7,960 nucleotides of DNA from an uncultured Prevotellaceae bacterium (lineage in GTDB: Bacteria > Bacteroidota > Bacteroidia > Bacteroidales > Bacteroidaceae): positions 1 through 7,960 of the forward strand of contig CAMJAO010000088.1 in NCBI GenBank assembly GCA_946403615.1. Reading direction: 5' to 3'. Shown piece by piece: positions 1 through 6,674 of this stretch. The position numbers and the translations under genes were made by a program. The notes under the pieces were generated by a model. It was not told the origin of the DNA, ran no database searches, and saw nothing but the letters and a program-made list of their open reading frames with translations. Position 1 is the stretch's first letter; each line of letters begins with the position of its first letter.

Positions 1-3000
1 TATGTGCGTGAGTTGTTCCCCAACCGCGACCAAAGCAGTTACAGCGGCGCGACCAATACTTTGCCGGTGCTCAACCTGGCCTATTATCCCGACGAGCGCG
101 GTCCCTATAACTTCAACCCAGACCTGACCGAGCGTGGACGTTTGCAGACACCCCATAACACATGGGGCGGTATGATGCGCAAACTCGACACCAACGATTT
201 CGAGGCTGCCAATATAGAATATGTGGAATTCTGGCTGATGGATCCGTTTGTCTATTCCAACAACGAGCAGGATGCCCATCTCTATGGCGGCGATTTCTAT
301 ATCAACTTGGGCGAGGTGAGCGAGGATGTGCTGCGCGACGGAAAGAAATTCTACGAGAGCGGCATGCCCGTAGATGGCAGCAGCAGTTTTACCACCACGC
401 AATGGGGTAAGATACCTCAGCAGGCGACGGTCAATTACGCATTCGTCACCTCGTCGGGCTCGCGCGAGCGTCAAGATGTGGGTTTCAACGGTTTGACCGA
501 TGAGGAGGAGCGTGCTTATGGGCCGTATCAGGATTTCCTCAACGCCATCCAGGGCAAAGTGTCGCAAGAGGTGCTTGACTCCATCATGGCCGACCCTGCC
601 AACGACGACTACCATTATTTCCGTGGCAGCGATTACGACCAGATACAAGCCTCTATCCTCAACCGCTACAAACGCATCAACAATCCTCAGGGCAACTCAC
701 CCGACTCGGATTCACGCACGGAGAGTTATGACACATCATACAAGACCACTCCCGATGTGGAAGACATCAACCAGGACTACACGCTTAATGAGTATGAGAA
801 GTATTTCCAGTACCATGTGTCGATTCGTCCTGAGGATATGGTCGTGGGTCGCAACTACATCGTAGACAGCCGCGAATACAGTGGTAAGGGCCGTAACGGC
901 GAGCCCTACAGCGTGACGTGGTATCAGTTCCGTATACCTCTCGACCAGTACGACCGTCGTGTGGGCGGCATCAACGATTTCTCCTCCATCCGTTTCATGC
1001 GTATGTTCCTCACCAACTTCGAAAAGCCCATTGTCATGCGTTTCGGCACATTGGACCTGGTGCGCGGCGAGTGGCGTGTCTATACGCAGAATCTCACCAA
1101 CAGTGCCTCCAACTCGGGCCATCTGGCAGTGAGTGCTGTCAATATTGAGGAGAACAGTGAGAAACAACCCGTCAACTACGTGTTGCCTCCGGGCATATCG
1201 CGCCAGCAAGACCCCACCCAGCCCCAACTCGTCGAGAGCAACGAGCAGGCCTTGAATATGGTGGTCACCAATCTGGGCACGGGCGAGTCGAAATGCGTTT
1301 ATAAGAACACGACACTCGACCTCCGTCAGTATCGCCGTTTGCAGATGTTCGTCCATGCCAACACGATGCTTGAGAACACCACCAACCTCTCCGACGACCA
1401 GTTGGCAGTTTTCATCCGTTTGGGTAGCGACTATAAGAGCAACTATTATGAATACGAGATACCGCTCAAACTGACCGCTCCGGGCGTTTACAACAAATAC
1501 TCCACCAACGACCGTGAAGTTGTCTGGCCGGAGGCCAACATGCTCGACATCCCCCTGAGTGTATTCACCAGTCTGAAAAAAGACCGCAACATCGCCAAGG
1601 CACAGGGTCAGGCTTCGTATAATGTCGTCTATACCGCATACGACGAGAATCATCCCGGCAATAAAATCAGCATCGTGGGTAATCCCTCGCTCGGTGAGGT
1701 GAAAACCATGATTATCGGTGTGAGAAACCTCTCGAACGAGTTGAAATCGGGCGAGGTGTGGATCAACGAACTGCGCCTGAAAGAGTATAACAACAGTGGC
1801 GGTTGGGCAGCCCAGGGACGTCTCAATATGCAACTGTCCGATTTCGGTACGGTCAATATGACTGGCCGTTATCTCACCGAAGGCTTTGGCGGTTTGGAGG
1901 AGGGCGTCACTCAGCGTTCCACCGACAACGTGATGAACTACAGCGTGACCACCAGTCTGGAATTGGGCAAATTCTTCCCCGAAAAAGCTAAGGTGTCGGC
2001 ACCGCTCTATTATTCCGTGACCAAAGAGGAGAGCAGTCCGAAATACAATCCGCTCGATACCGACATGGAATTGCAAGATGCCCTGGATGGCGCGGCCAAC
2101 AAACATGAGCGCGACAGTATCGAGTCGATAGCGGTGACAAAGACCATCAACACCAACTTCTCATTGTCGAACGTGCGTGTGGGCATCGCCAACAAGCGTC
2201 ATCCCATGCCTTACGACCCCGCCAACTTCACCTTCTGGTACAATCACTCACACCGCCATACCAGCGGCGAGACGACCGTATATGAAAACGAAGACCAGTG
2301 GCGTGGCGGATTGAACTATTCATGGACTCCGGTCTATAAGGCTTGGGAACCGTTCAAGAACCTCAAGAGCAAATCGAAGTGGCTGGATATTCTGAAACGT
2401 TTCGGGCTCAATTGGTTGCCGCAGAACGTGACGTTCAACACCGAAATGTCGCGTATTTACCATGAGTTGCAATCGCGCGATATGGAGAGCATGGAAGATT
2501 CCAAACTGCCTCTCGTCTTTAATGAGCAGTTCCTCTGGGACCGCGACTTCTCGCTGAGATGGGACTTGACGAAAAACCTGCACGCCAATTTCCACAGTGC
2601 CACCCAGGCTGAAATCGAAGAGCCTTATACCCCCATCAACAAAGACCTCTATCCTGACGAATATACCGCATGGAAAGACTCCGTATGGACCTCCATCAAG
2701 CATATGGGCACACCGCTCGACTACAACCAGACGGTCAATCTGACCTACCAGTTGCCGCTCAACCTGATTCCTGTCTTTGACTGGTTGACCAGTGACGCCA
2801 CCTATCAGTCGACCTATACCTGGGTGAGAGGTACTGCGCTCGACGATGGCACCTCATTGGGTAATACCATCACGACAAACCGCACCATCAAACTCAATGG
2901 CGCGCTCAACATGCAGAAACTCTACGACCATATACCCTTCTTAAAGAAGACAAACGAGCGCTTTAGCAAGACGCAGAACAGAAATCTCAAACCGAAGGAT

Positions 3001-4857
3001 ACCAGGGCTAACAGACCCGGCCAGCGCGGTGCGAAGGATGGCAAGGACAGCAAAGATGGTAAGGCTGACTCCAAGAAGGGAGGCAAAGATGACGACAACA
3101 AGAAAGACCTGCCCAAAAACCAGAAGAGTTTTGTGAAAGAAGTGACGCTCAAGGGCGACACGTCGGTCGTTGTCACACACAATAAAAAGACCAAGCGTAT
3201 CAAGGTGACAGCCAAGGACAGCAAGGGCAAGTCTGTGCCGATAAGTTACAGAAAAGTGGATGATAACTCCATCAAGATTATCAACAAGACCGACTCGACG
3301 TTGAGATTCAAAGTGACTGTCACCCCCAAAGAACCGCTCGACGACAAGGGCTGGTACAAGACGGCACAATGTCTGGCGCGCGTGCTGATGATGGTGCGCA
3401 ACGTGAGTTTCACTTACAACAATAACTTTGCGATGTCGATACCTGGCTTTATGCCCAATGTGGGCGATATCTTCGGCCAGCGCCGGGGCGACATCCTGGC
3501 ACCGGGTCTGGACTTCGGTTTCGGATTGGTCGACGAGGGGTATCTTGACAAGGCCCGCGAGAACGATTGGCTGCTCCACAACGACAGTGTGGCCACGCCT
3601 GCCACGACCAACAAGACTGAGGACCTGCAGTTGCGCATGACTCTTGAGCCCGTGCGTGACCTGAAGATTGACCTCAACGCTTCGCGCACGATGACCACTG
3701 CCAAGAGCATACAATATATGTATCAAGGCAATCCGACCACGCAAAGTGGCACATTCTCGATGACCACCATTTCCATCAAGAGTGCTTTTGAGGGTACGGG
3801 CGATGCCAATAACGGCTATAAGTCGAAAACCTTTGAGACATTCTGCAACTCGCTTGGAAAATTCCGCGAAAGGGTGGAATCGCAGTATGCCGGAGCGACT
3901 TATCCTGTCGGCACGTCATTGGCAGGACAGACTTATAATCCTGAGAACGGTTCGCTCAATCCTTACAGTGCCGATGTGATGGTGCCCGCCTTCCTCGATG
4001 CTTACACTTCGATGAGTGGTCATTCGCTGAGCATCTTCCCGTCATTGGCACGTTTGTTGCCCAACTGGACCATCCGTTACAGCGGACTGAGCAGACTGCC
4101 GTGGTTTGCCGACCATTTCAAGAGCGTCAACCTCAGCCACGCTTACAAGAGCGTCTATGCGGTGGGCTCATATGCGTCGTACAGCACATGGCAAGAGTAT
4201 ATGAACGGGTTGGGATTCATCAATGATGCCACCACGGGCAATCCCGTGCCGAGCAGCATGTTCAATGTCTCTACGGTCAGTATCAACGAAGCGTTCTCGC
4301 CCCTGCTGGGTGTTGACGTCACGTTGCAAAACAATATGACCCTGAAACTCGAATACAAGAGCACGCGTGTCATCAACCTCAGCATGACCAGTGTCCAGAT
4401 CAATGAGACAACCTCTAAAGACTGGGTTGTCGGCATGGGTTATAAGATTAATAATTTCGATATTGCCCGCCTCTTCGGCGGCGGCAGCCACCGTAAGGTG
4501 AAAAGCAACAAGAAGAGCGGCGACGGCGACGATAAGAGCGAGTCAGGTAGTGGCAGGACTCCGAACAAATCCAACACCGGCATGTCAAGTTTCAACCATG
4601 ATTTGAATCTGCGTTTCGACCTGTCTTATCGTGACCAGGCGAACATCAGCCGTGATATTGCCTCGATGACCAGTTCGGCTTCGTCGGGCAACACTGCCTT
4701 TAAGTTCTCCTTCAAGGCCGATTACACACTGTCAAAACTGCTTACCATGACCTTCTACTTCGACCGGCAGACCAACACCCCGCTCTTGTCGGCAAGCAGT
4801 TATCCTACCACCACCACAGATTTCGGCTTCAGCCTGAAATTCTCGTTGACAAGATAA
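1..4857 (+). CDS. sprA: SprA/Sov, type IX secretion outer-membrane translocon, 5'-truncated by window edge
   Basis: SprA (Sov in Porphyromonas gingivalis) is the giant outer-membrane barrel through which type IX secretion cargo leaves the periplasm; in gliding species it is also needed for motility. The frame is open from base 1 to TAA at 4855-4857. Family members are about 2,400-2,500 residues, so these roughly 1,618 residues are the C-terminal two thirds, and the GTG at base 4 is an internal Val, not a start. Residue numbers here count from that codon. Family-like stretches are GGMMRKLDTNDFEAANIEY near 55-73, PVNYVLPPGISRQQDP near 389-404, and VWINELRL near 585-592 followed by GGWAAQGR. The rest is mostly alternating polar/hydrophobic strands with aromatic girdles, as in a barrel, ending in FGFSLKFSLTR. 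Two charged low-complexity segments interrupt it: a Lys/Asp-rich one at about 984-1042, followed by a small beta-rich domain to about 1110, and a Gly/Ser/Lys/Asp one at about 1492-1526. Both probably form loops outside the barrel wall. The signal peptide and N-terminal third lie outside the window. Family assignment is from remembered motifs and is strong. Confidence 0.95.
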   Translation, partial: YVRELFPNRDQSSYSGATNTLPVLNLAYYPDERGPYNFNPDLTERGRLQTPHNTWGGMMRKLDTNDFEAANIEYVEFWLMDPFVYSNNEQDAHLYGGDFYINLGEVSEDVLRDGKKFYESGMPVDGSSSFTTTQWGKIPQQATVNYAFVTSSGSRERQDVGFNGLTDEEERAYGPYQDFLNAIQGKVSQEVLDSIMADPANDDYHYFRGSDYDQIQASILNRYKRINNPQGNSPDSDSRTESYDTSYKTTPDVEDINQDYTLNEYEKYFQYHVSIRPEDMVVGRNYIVDSREYSGKGRNGEPYSVTWYQFRIPLDQYDRRVGGINDFSSIRFMRMFLTNFEKPIVMRFGTLDLVRGEWRVYTQNLTNSASNSGHLAVSAVNIEENSEKQPVNYVLPPGISRQQDPTQPQLVESNEQALNMVVTNLGTGESKCVYKNTTLDLRQYRRLQMFVHANTMLENTTNLSDDQLAVFIRLGSDYKSNYYEYEIPLKLTAPGVYNKYSTNDREVVWPEANMLDIPLSVFTSLKKDRNIAKAQGQASYNVVYTAYDENHPGNKISIVGNPSLGEVKTMIIGVRNLSNELKSGEVWINELRLKEYNNSGGWAAQGRLNMQLSDFGTVNMTGRYLTEGFGGLEEGVTQRSTDNVMNYSVTTSLELGKFFPEKAKVSAPLYYSVTKEESSPKYNPLDTDMELQDALDGAANKHERDSIESIAVTKTINTNFSLSNVRVGIANKRHPMPYDPANFTFWYNHSHRHTSGETTVYENEDQWRGGLNYSWTPVYKAWEPFKNLKSKSKWLDILKRFGLNWLPQNVTFNTEMSRIYHELQSRDMESMEDSKLPLVFNEQFLWDRDFSLRWDLTKNLHANFHSATQAEIEEPYTPINKDLYPDEYTAWKDSVWTSIKHMGTPLDYNQTVNLTYQLPLNLIPVFDWLTSDATYQSTYTWVRGTALDDGTSLGNTITTNRTIKLNGALNMQKLYDHIPFLKKTNERFSKTQNRNLKPKDTRANRPGQRGAKDGKDSKDGKADSKKGGKDDDNKKDLPKNQKSFVKEVTLKGDTSVVVTHNKKTKRIKVTAKDSKGKSVPISYRKVDDNSIKIINKTDSTLRFKVTVTPKEPLDDKGWYKTAQCLARVLMMVRNVSFTYNNNFAMSIPGFMPNVGDIFGQRRGDILAPGLDFGFGLVDEGYLDKARENDWLLHNDSVATPATTNKTEDLQLRMTLEPVRDLKIDLNASRTMTTAKSIQYMYQGNPTTQSGTFSMTTISIKSAFEGTGDANNGYKSKTFETFCNSLGKFRERVESQYAGATYPVGTSLAGQTYNPENGSLNPYSADVMVPAFLDAYTSMSGHSLSIFPSLARLLPNWTIRYSGLSRLPWFADHFKSVNLSHAYKSVYAVGSYASYSTWQEYMNGLGFINDATTGNPVPSSMFNVSTVSINEAFSPLLGVDVTLQNNMTLKLEYKSTRVINLSMTSVQINETTSKDWVVGMGYKINNFDIARLFGGGSHRKVKSNKKSGDGDDKSESGSGRTPNKSNTGMSSFNHDLNLRFDLSYRDQANISRDIASMTSSASSGNTAFKFSFKADYTLSKLLTMTFYFDRQTNTPLLSASSYPTTTTDFGFSLKFSLTR

Positions 4858-4867
4858 GGGTTAGAAA

Positions 4868-4932
4868 GGTTTAGTGTTTAGTGTAGAGGGTTTAGTGTTT
4901 AGTGTAGAGGGTTTAGTGTTTGGGGCTTAGTG
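4868..4932 (+). repeat. Heptad tandem array (TTTAGTG type) behind sprA
   Basis: Starting 10 bases after the sprA stop is a 21-base unit repeated at 4868, 4889 and 4910, the third copy degenerate. Each unit is itself three heptads, so that 4870-4932 reads as nine heptads in register: TTTAGTG, TTTAGTG, TAGAGGG, the same three again, then TTTAGTG, TTTGGGG, CTTAGTG. It lies before the terminator, so it should be in the sprA 3' untranslated RNA. The heptads resemble the TTTAGGG units found on the opposite strand behind hutI. No function is recognised. Confidence 0.9.
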
Positions 4933-4951
4933 TGCTTTAAGAGAGGTTCAG
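4927..4951 (+). repeat. Left arm of a 25-base inverted repeat (TGCTTT core)
   Basis: This 25-base segment matches the reverse complement of 5281-5305 at 21 of 25 positions. Both contain TTAG, TGCTTT, GAG and a terminal GTTCAG in the same order and spacing. A shorter third copy (TTAGTGTGCTTT exactly) lies on the minus strand at 5211-5226. The element directly continues the heptad array, so heptads plus core appear to form one composite unit. Confidence 0.85.
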
Positions 4952-4975
4952 TATTTCCGTAGTTCGGTAATATAT

Positions 4976-5012
4976 AGACATTATTCCTCTGAGGAGTAAT
5001 GTCTTTTTTTTT
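4976..5012 (+). terminator. Intrinsic terminator of sprA
   Basis: The arms 4976-4988 and 4992-5004 form a 13-pair stem with a single T-G wobble (agacattattcct against aggagtaatgtct) around a 3-base loop. Nine consecutive T follow at 5004-5012. It starts 118 bases after the sprA stop codon. On the minus strand the hairpin is followed by ATATATTA rather than a U-run, so it should act mainly on the sprA transcript and at best weakly on read-through from hutI. Confidence 0.92.
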
Positions 5013-5022
5013 GCCACATTCT

Positions 5023-5049
5023 CCTTCCCTTTGGGAGGGCAGGGGTGGG
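5023..5049 (+). repeat. G-rich palindrome with G-quadruplex pattern (copy 1)
   Basis: CCTTCCC (5023-5029) and GGGAGGG (5033-5039) pair with one wobble around a TTT loop. The 3' arm is also the first half of four G-runs at 5033-5049, GGG-A-GGG-CA-GGGG-T-GGG, which fits the usual four-tract quadruplex pattern with loops of 1, 2 and 1 bases. It begins 10 bases after the terminator T-run. A hairpin of the same design lies on the minus strand behind hutH (6629-6657), which suggests a dispersed intergenic element of the host genome. Confidence 0.7.
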
Positions 5050-5056
5050 TTAATAT

Positions 5057-5096
5057 CCCCCATCTGCTTTGTGGGGGCGGTGTTCCGTGCCCGCCC
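5057..5096. repeat. Overlapping GC-rich imperfect hairpins
   Basis: CCCCCA (5057-5062) can pair with TGGGGG (5072-5077). Alternatively GGGCGG (5075-5080) can pair with CCGCCC (5091-5096), so the two stems are mutually exclusive. No T-run follows. It probably belongs to the same degenerate palindromic intergenic material as 5023-5049; nothing indicates coding. Confidence 0.5.
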
Positions 5097-5128
5097 TCAT
5101 TAGCGACAGCAGGTGAAGCATGTTTGTC

Positions 5129-5179
5129 TGTAGGGGCTTACTTGATGTATGCCCAAATAATGGGAGGACGTCCCCTAAA
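5129..5179. repeat. Degenerate nested palindrome
   Basis: The outer arms TAGGGG (5131-5136) and CCCCTA (5172-5177) enclose an inner pair GGGC (5134-5137)/GCCC (5151-5154) and a perfect GGACGTCC palindrome (5166-5173). The layout resembles the remnant of a small palindromic intergenic repeat. There are no terminal direct repeats or transposase to call it a mobile element. Confidence 0.4.
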
Positions 5180-5263
5180 CCCTCAATTCGCAAACTATTG
5201 TCTGAGCTCTTCAGAAAGCACACTAACCTCTAAACCGTCAATTCGCGAGCTATTGTCTGAACT
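5175..5263 (-). repeat. Two direct repeats at 55-base spacing
   Basis: The 34-base segments 5175-5208 and 5230-5263 match at 30 of 34 positions; each contains CTAAACC, TCAATTCGC and CTATTGTCTGA in the same register. Between them sits a minus-strand TGCTTT core (5211-5226). Read on the minus strand, the order is GGTTTAG, core, AGACAATAG, GCGAATTGA, then GGTTTAG again, so this is one complete unit of a tandem modular repeat plus part of its neighbour. Confidence 0.85.
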
Positions 5264-5290
5264 CCAGAACTCCGGAACTCCTGAACTCCT
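5259..5290. repeat. Four-copy octamer tandem repeat GAACTCCN
   Basis: Four perfect-register copies of GAACTCC plus one variable base lie at 5259, 5267, 5275 and 5283 (variable bases A, G, T, T). The run sits inside the second unit of the modular repeat, where the first unit has no such expansion. This looks like local slippage-type growth. An 8-base period would change reading frame with each unit, consistent with non-coding DNA. Confidence 0.9.
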
Positions 5291-5305
5291 CATAAAGCAC
5301 CCTAA
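5281..5305 (-). repeat. Right arm of the 25-base inverted repeat
   Basis: On the minus strand this reads TTAGGG, TGCTTT, ATGAGGAG, TTCAG, and matches 4927-4951 at 21 of 25 positions in inverted orientation, with 329 bases between the arms. It overlaps the last octamer copy on one side and the CCCTAAA heptads on the other. It follows hutI on hutI's sense strand just as the left arm follows sprA. Confidence 0.85.
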
Positions 5306-5366
5306 ACCCTAAACCTTCAACCCTAAACCATCTTCAACCCTAAACCATCTTCAACCCTAAACCGTC
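5300..5366 (-). repeat. CCCTAAA heptads and three 17-base tandem units overlapping the hutI 3' end
   Basis: Two adjacent CCCTAAA heptads (5300-5313) are followed by three 17-base units at 5316-5332, 5333-5349 and 5350-5366. The first two units are identical and the third differs by one base. Each contains CCCTAAACC, the complement of GGTTTAGGG. The last unit overlaps hutI and provides its stop codon (5357-5359). The similarity to telomere-type heptads is taken as coincidental in a bacterial chromosome. Confidence 0.9.
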
Positions 5367-6601
5367 CTTACAATCGGCTCGGTATAGGCATACGGGATGT
5401 AATCGATGGATGGAATGGGACGCGTAATGAACACGCTGGCGCGTTTGCCGAGGGTGATGCTGCCGTAGTCATGGCTCAGACCCATGGCGGCGGCTCCGTT
5501 GATGGTGGCGGCATTGAGCGCTTCGGCGGGTTGCAGACGCATCTTGATGCATGCCAGTGAGGTGACGAATTTCATGTTGCCCGATGGTGTGGAACCGGGA
5601 TTGTAATCCGACGCCACCGCTACGGCCAGTCCGCGGTCTATCATCTTCCGCGCCGGGGCGTAGGGCATATTGAGGAAGAACGAGGTGCCGGGCAACGCCG
5701 TGGGCATCGTCTGCGAGGTCTTCAGCAGTTCGATGTCGTCGTCGGCCATGCTCTCCAAGTGATCGACCGAGAGCGCTTGCATCTCCACACCCACTTTTAC
5801 TCCGCCAGAATCGGCCAGTTCGCAGGCGTGAATTTTCGGTCGCATGCCATATTCTGCACCGGCCAGAAGAATGCGACGTGTCTCTTCAGGTGTAAAAAAT
5901 CCTTTGTCGCAGAACACGTCGATGAAATCGGCCAGACCCTCGCGTCCCACTGCGGGAATCATCTCGCGGATGACCAGATCGACATACTCCGCCTGTCGGC
6001 CCGTGTAGGCGCGCCCCACGGCATGGGCACCGAGGAACGTGGCGCGTATTTCCATGTCGGTGTGGCGTTTCATCTCTCGAATCACACGCAGCATCTTCAG
6101 TTCGTCTTCCGTTGTCAGTCCGTATCCGCTTTTTATCTCCACGCAACCCGTGCCGCTGGCGTGCATGTCGTTGAGCCGCAGCATGGCCGCGTCGAACAAT
6201 TGTTGCTCGCTCATGGTGTGGAGCAGGTCGGCGGAGTTGAGAATGCCGCCCCCGCGTGCCGCGATCTCCGCATAGGAGAGACCGCGGATTTTGTCGGTAA
6301 ACTCTCCCTCGCGGCTGCCGGCATAAACGATATGGGTGTGCGAGTCGCACCAGCGCGGCAATACGGCACCGCCCTGAGCGTCGACCACCTCCACGTCATC
6401 GCGTGTCAGCATTTGGCGCAGGGCAGGGGCTTCAGCGCCCGTATCGTCGCGCATCGGCCCGAAATCTTTGATACGGTCATTGTCGATCAGCAAATAGGCA
6501 TCGGCGATGGTCTCAAACCGTGCCATCTCAGCACCCGCCAACCGCGTCTTTTCCCGTGGCAGGATTCCGCCTAAAATTCCGATATTTTTGATGAGTTTCA
6601 T
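5357..6601 (-). CDS. hutI: Imidazolonepropionase (histidine degradation, step 3)
   Basis: This cytosolic, metal-dependent amidohydrolase opens the ring of 4-imidazolone-5-propanoate to give N-formimino-L-glutamate. It is complete at 414 residues from ATG (6599-6601) to TAG. Expected ligands are present: the HTH motif at His88 and His90, His258 in KIHACE, and Asp332 in SDYNPGS. Likely substrate-side residues are Arg97, Tyr160 (KSGYGL), His193 (LGAHAV), Glu261 and His281 (SVDHLE); their spacing parallels the Bacillus subtilis enzyme as I remember it. No signal peptide is seen. The bases before ATG are A/T-rich without a Shine-Dalgarno match, as usual in this phylum. It lies 73 bases behind hutH on the same strand and is probably co-transcribed with it. 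The C-terminus stops at PYAYTEPIVRTV, apparently without the short final strand many homologues have, and the last two codons and stop lie in a tandem repeat. The missing tail probably does not affect catalysis. Confidence 0.96.
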   Translation of the reverse strand: MKLIKNIGILGGILPREKTRLAGAEMARFETIADAYLLIDNDRIKDFGPMRDDTGAEAPALRQMLTRDDVEVVDAQGGAVLPRWCDSHTHIVYAGSREGEFTDKIRGLSYAEIAARGGGILNSADLLHTMSEQQLFDAAMLRLNDMHASGTGCVEIKSGYGLTTEDELKMLRVIREMKRHTDMEIRATFLGAHAVGRAYTGRQAEYVDLVIREMIPAVGREGLADFIDVFCDKGFFTPEETRRILLAGAEYGMRPKIHACELADSGGVKVGVEMQALSVDHLESMADDDIELLKTSQTMPTALPGTSFFLNMPYAPARKMIDRGLAVAVASDYNPGSTPSGNMKFVTSLACIKMRLQPAEALNAATINGAAAMGLSHDYGSITLGKRASVFITRPIPSIDYIPYAYTEPIVRTV

Positions 6602-6628
6602 GGGGATTTATAAGGTATCGTTAAAAGC

Positions 6629-6657
6629 CCCCTCTCCATCCCTCCCGTGAGGGAGGG
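6629..6657 (-). repeat. G-rich hairpin in the hutH-hutI gap (copy 2)
   Basis: CCCTCCC (6640-6646) and GGGAGGG (6651-6657) pair perfectly over 7 bases around GTGA. Read on the minus strand, the hairpin is followed after seven bases by GGGGG, the same arrangement as 5023-5049 on the plus strand (hairpin, short spacer, G-run). It starts 17 bases after the hutH stop and ends 27 bases before the hutI start. Without a U-run it is not a standard terminator. It could stabilise the upstream hutH message or lower hutI expression relative to hutH, but that is inference. Confidence 0.65.
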
Positions 6658-6674
6658 CGTAGTTACTGAAGAGG

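Noticed and set aside
736..2106. Minus-strand open frame of 456 codons opposite sprA
   Set aside because: It lies entirely antisense to a clear sprA coding frame, resembles no family I know, and is His/Val/Leu-rich as expected from the reversed codon usage of the real gene.
2941..3744. Minus-strand open frame of 267 codons opposite sprA
   Set aside because: Antisense shadow of sprA; part of it is the complement of the Lys/Asp-rich low-complexity segment, and no domain is recognisable.
5031..5312. Plus-strand open frame of 93 codons in the spacer
   Set aside because: It reads through the G-rich palindromes, direct repeats and octamers. The encoded peptide is simply translated repeat, the start would be a TTG inside a hairpin loop, and repeats with periods of 8, 17 and 55 bases do not keep frame.
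5300..5366. Telomere-like CCCTAAA repeats suggesting a linear replicon end or eukaryotic DNA
   Set aside because: The repeats are few, imperfect, internal between two bacterial genes, and explained by the local modular repeat family.
4868..5366. Possible CRISPR array or attachment site
   Set aside because: Repeat units are of mixed periods (7, 8, 17, 21, 55 bases) without uniform spacers, and no cas, integrase or tRNA gene is nearby.
5759..6574. Plus-strand open frame of 271 codons opposite hutI
   Set aside because: Complement of the well-supported hutI catalytic region; composition is an artefact of hutI codon usage.
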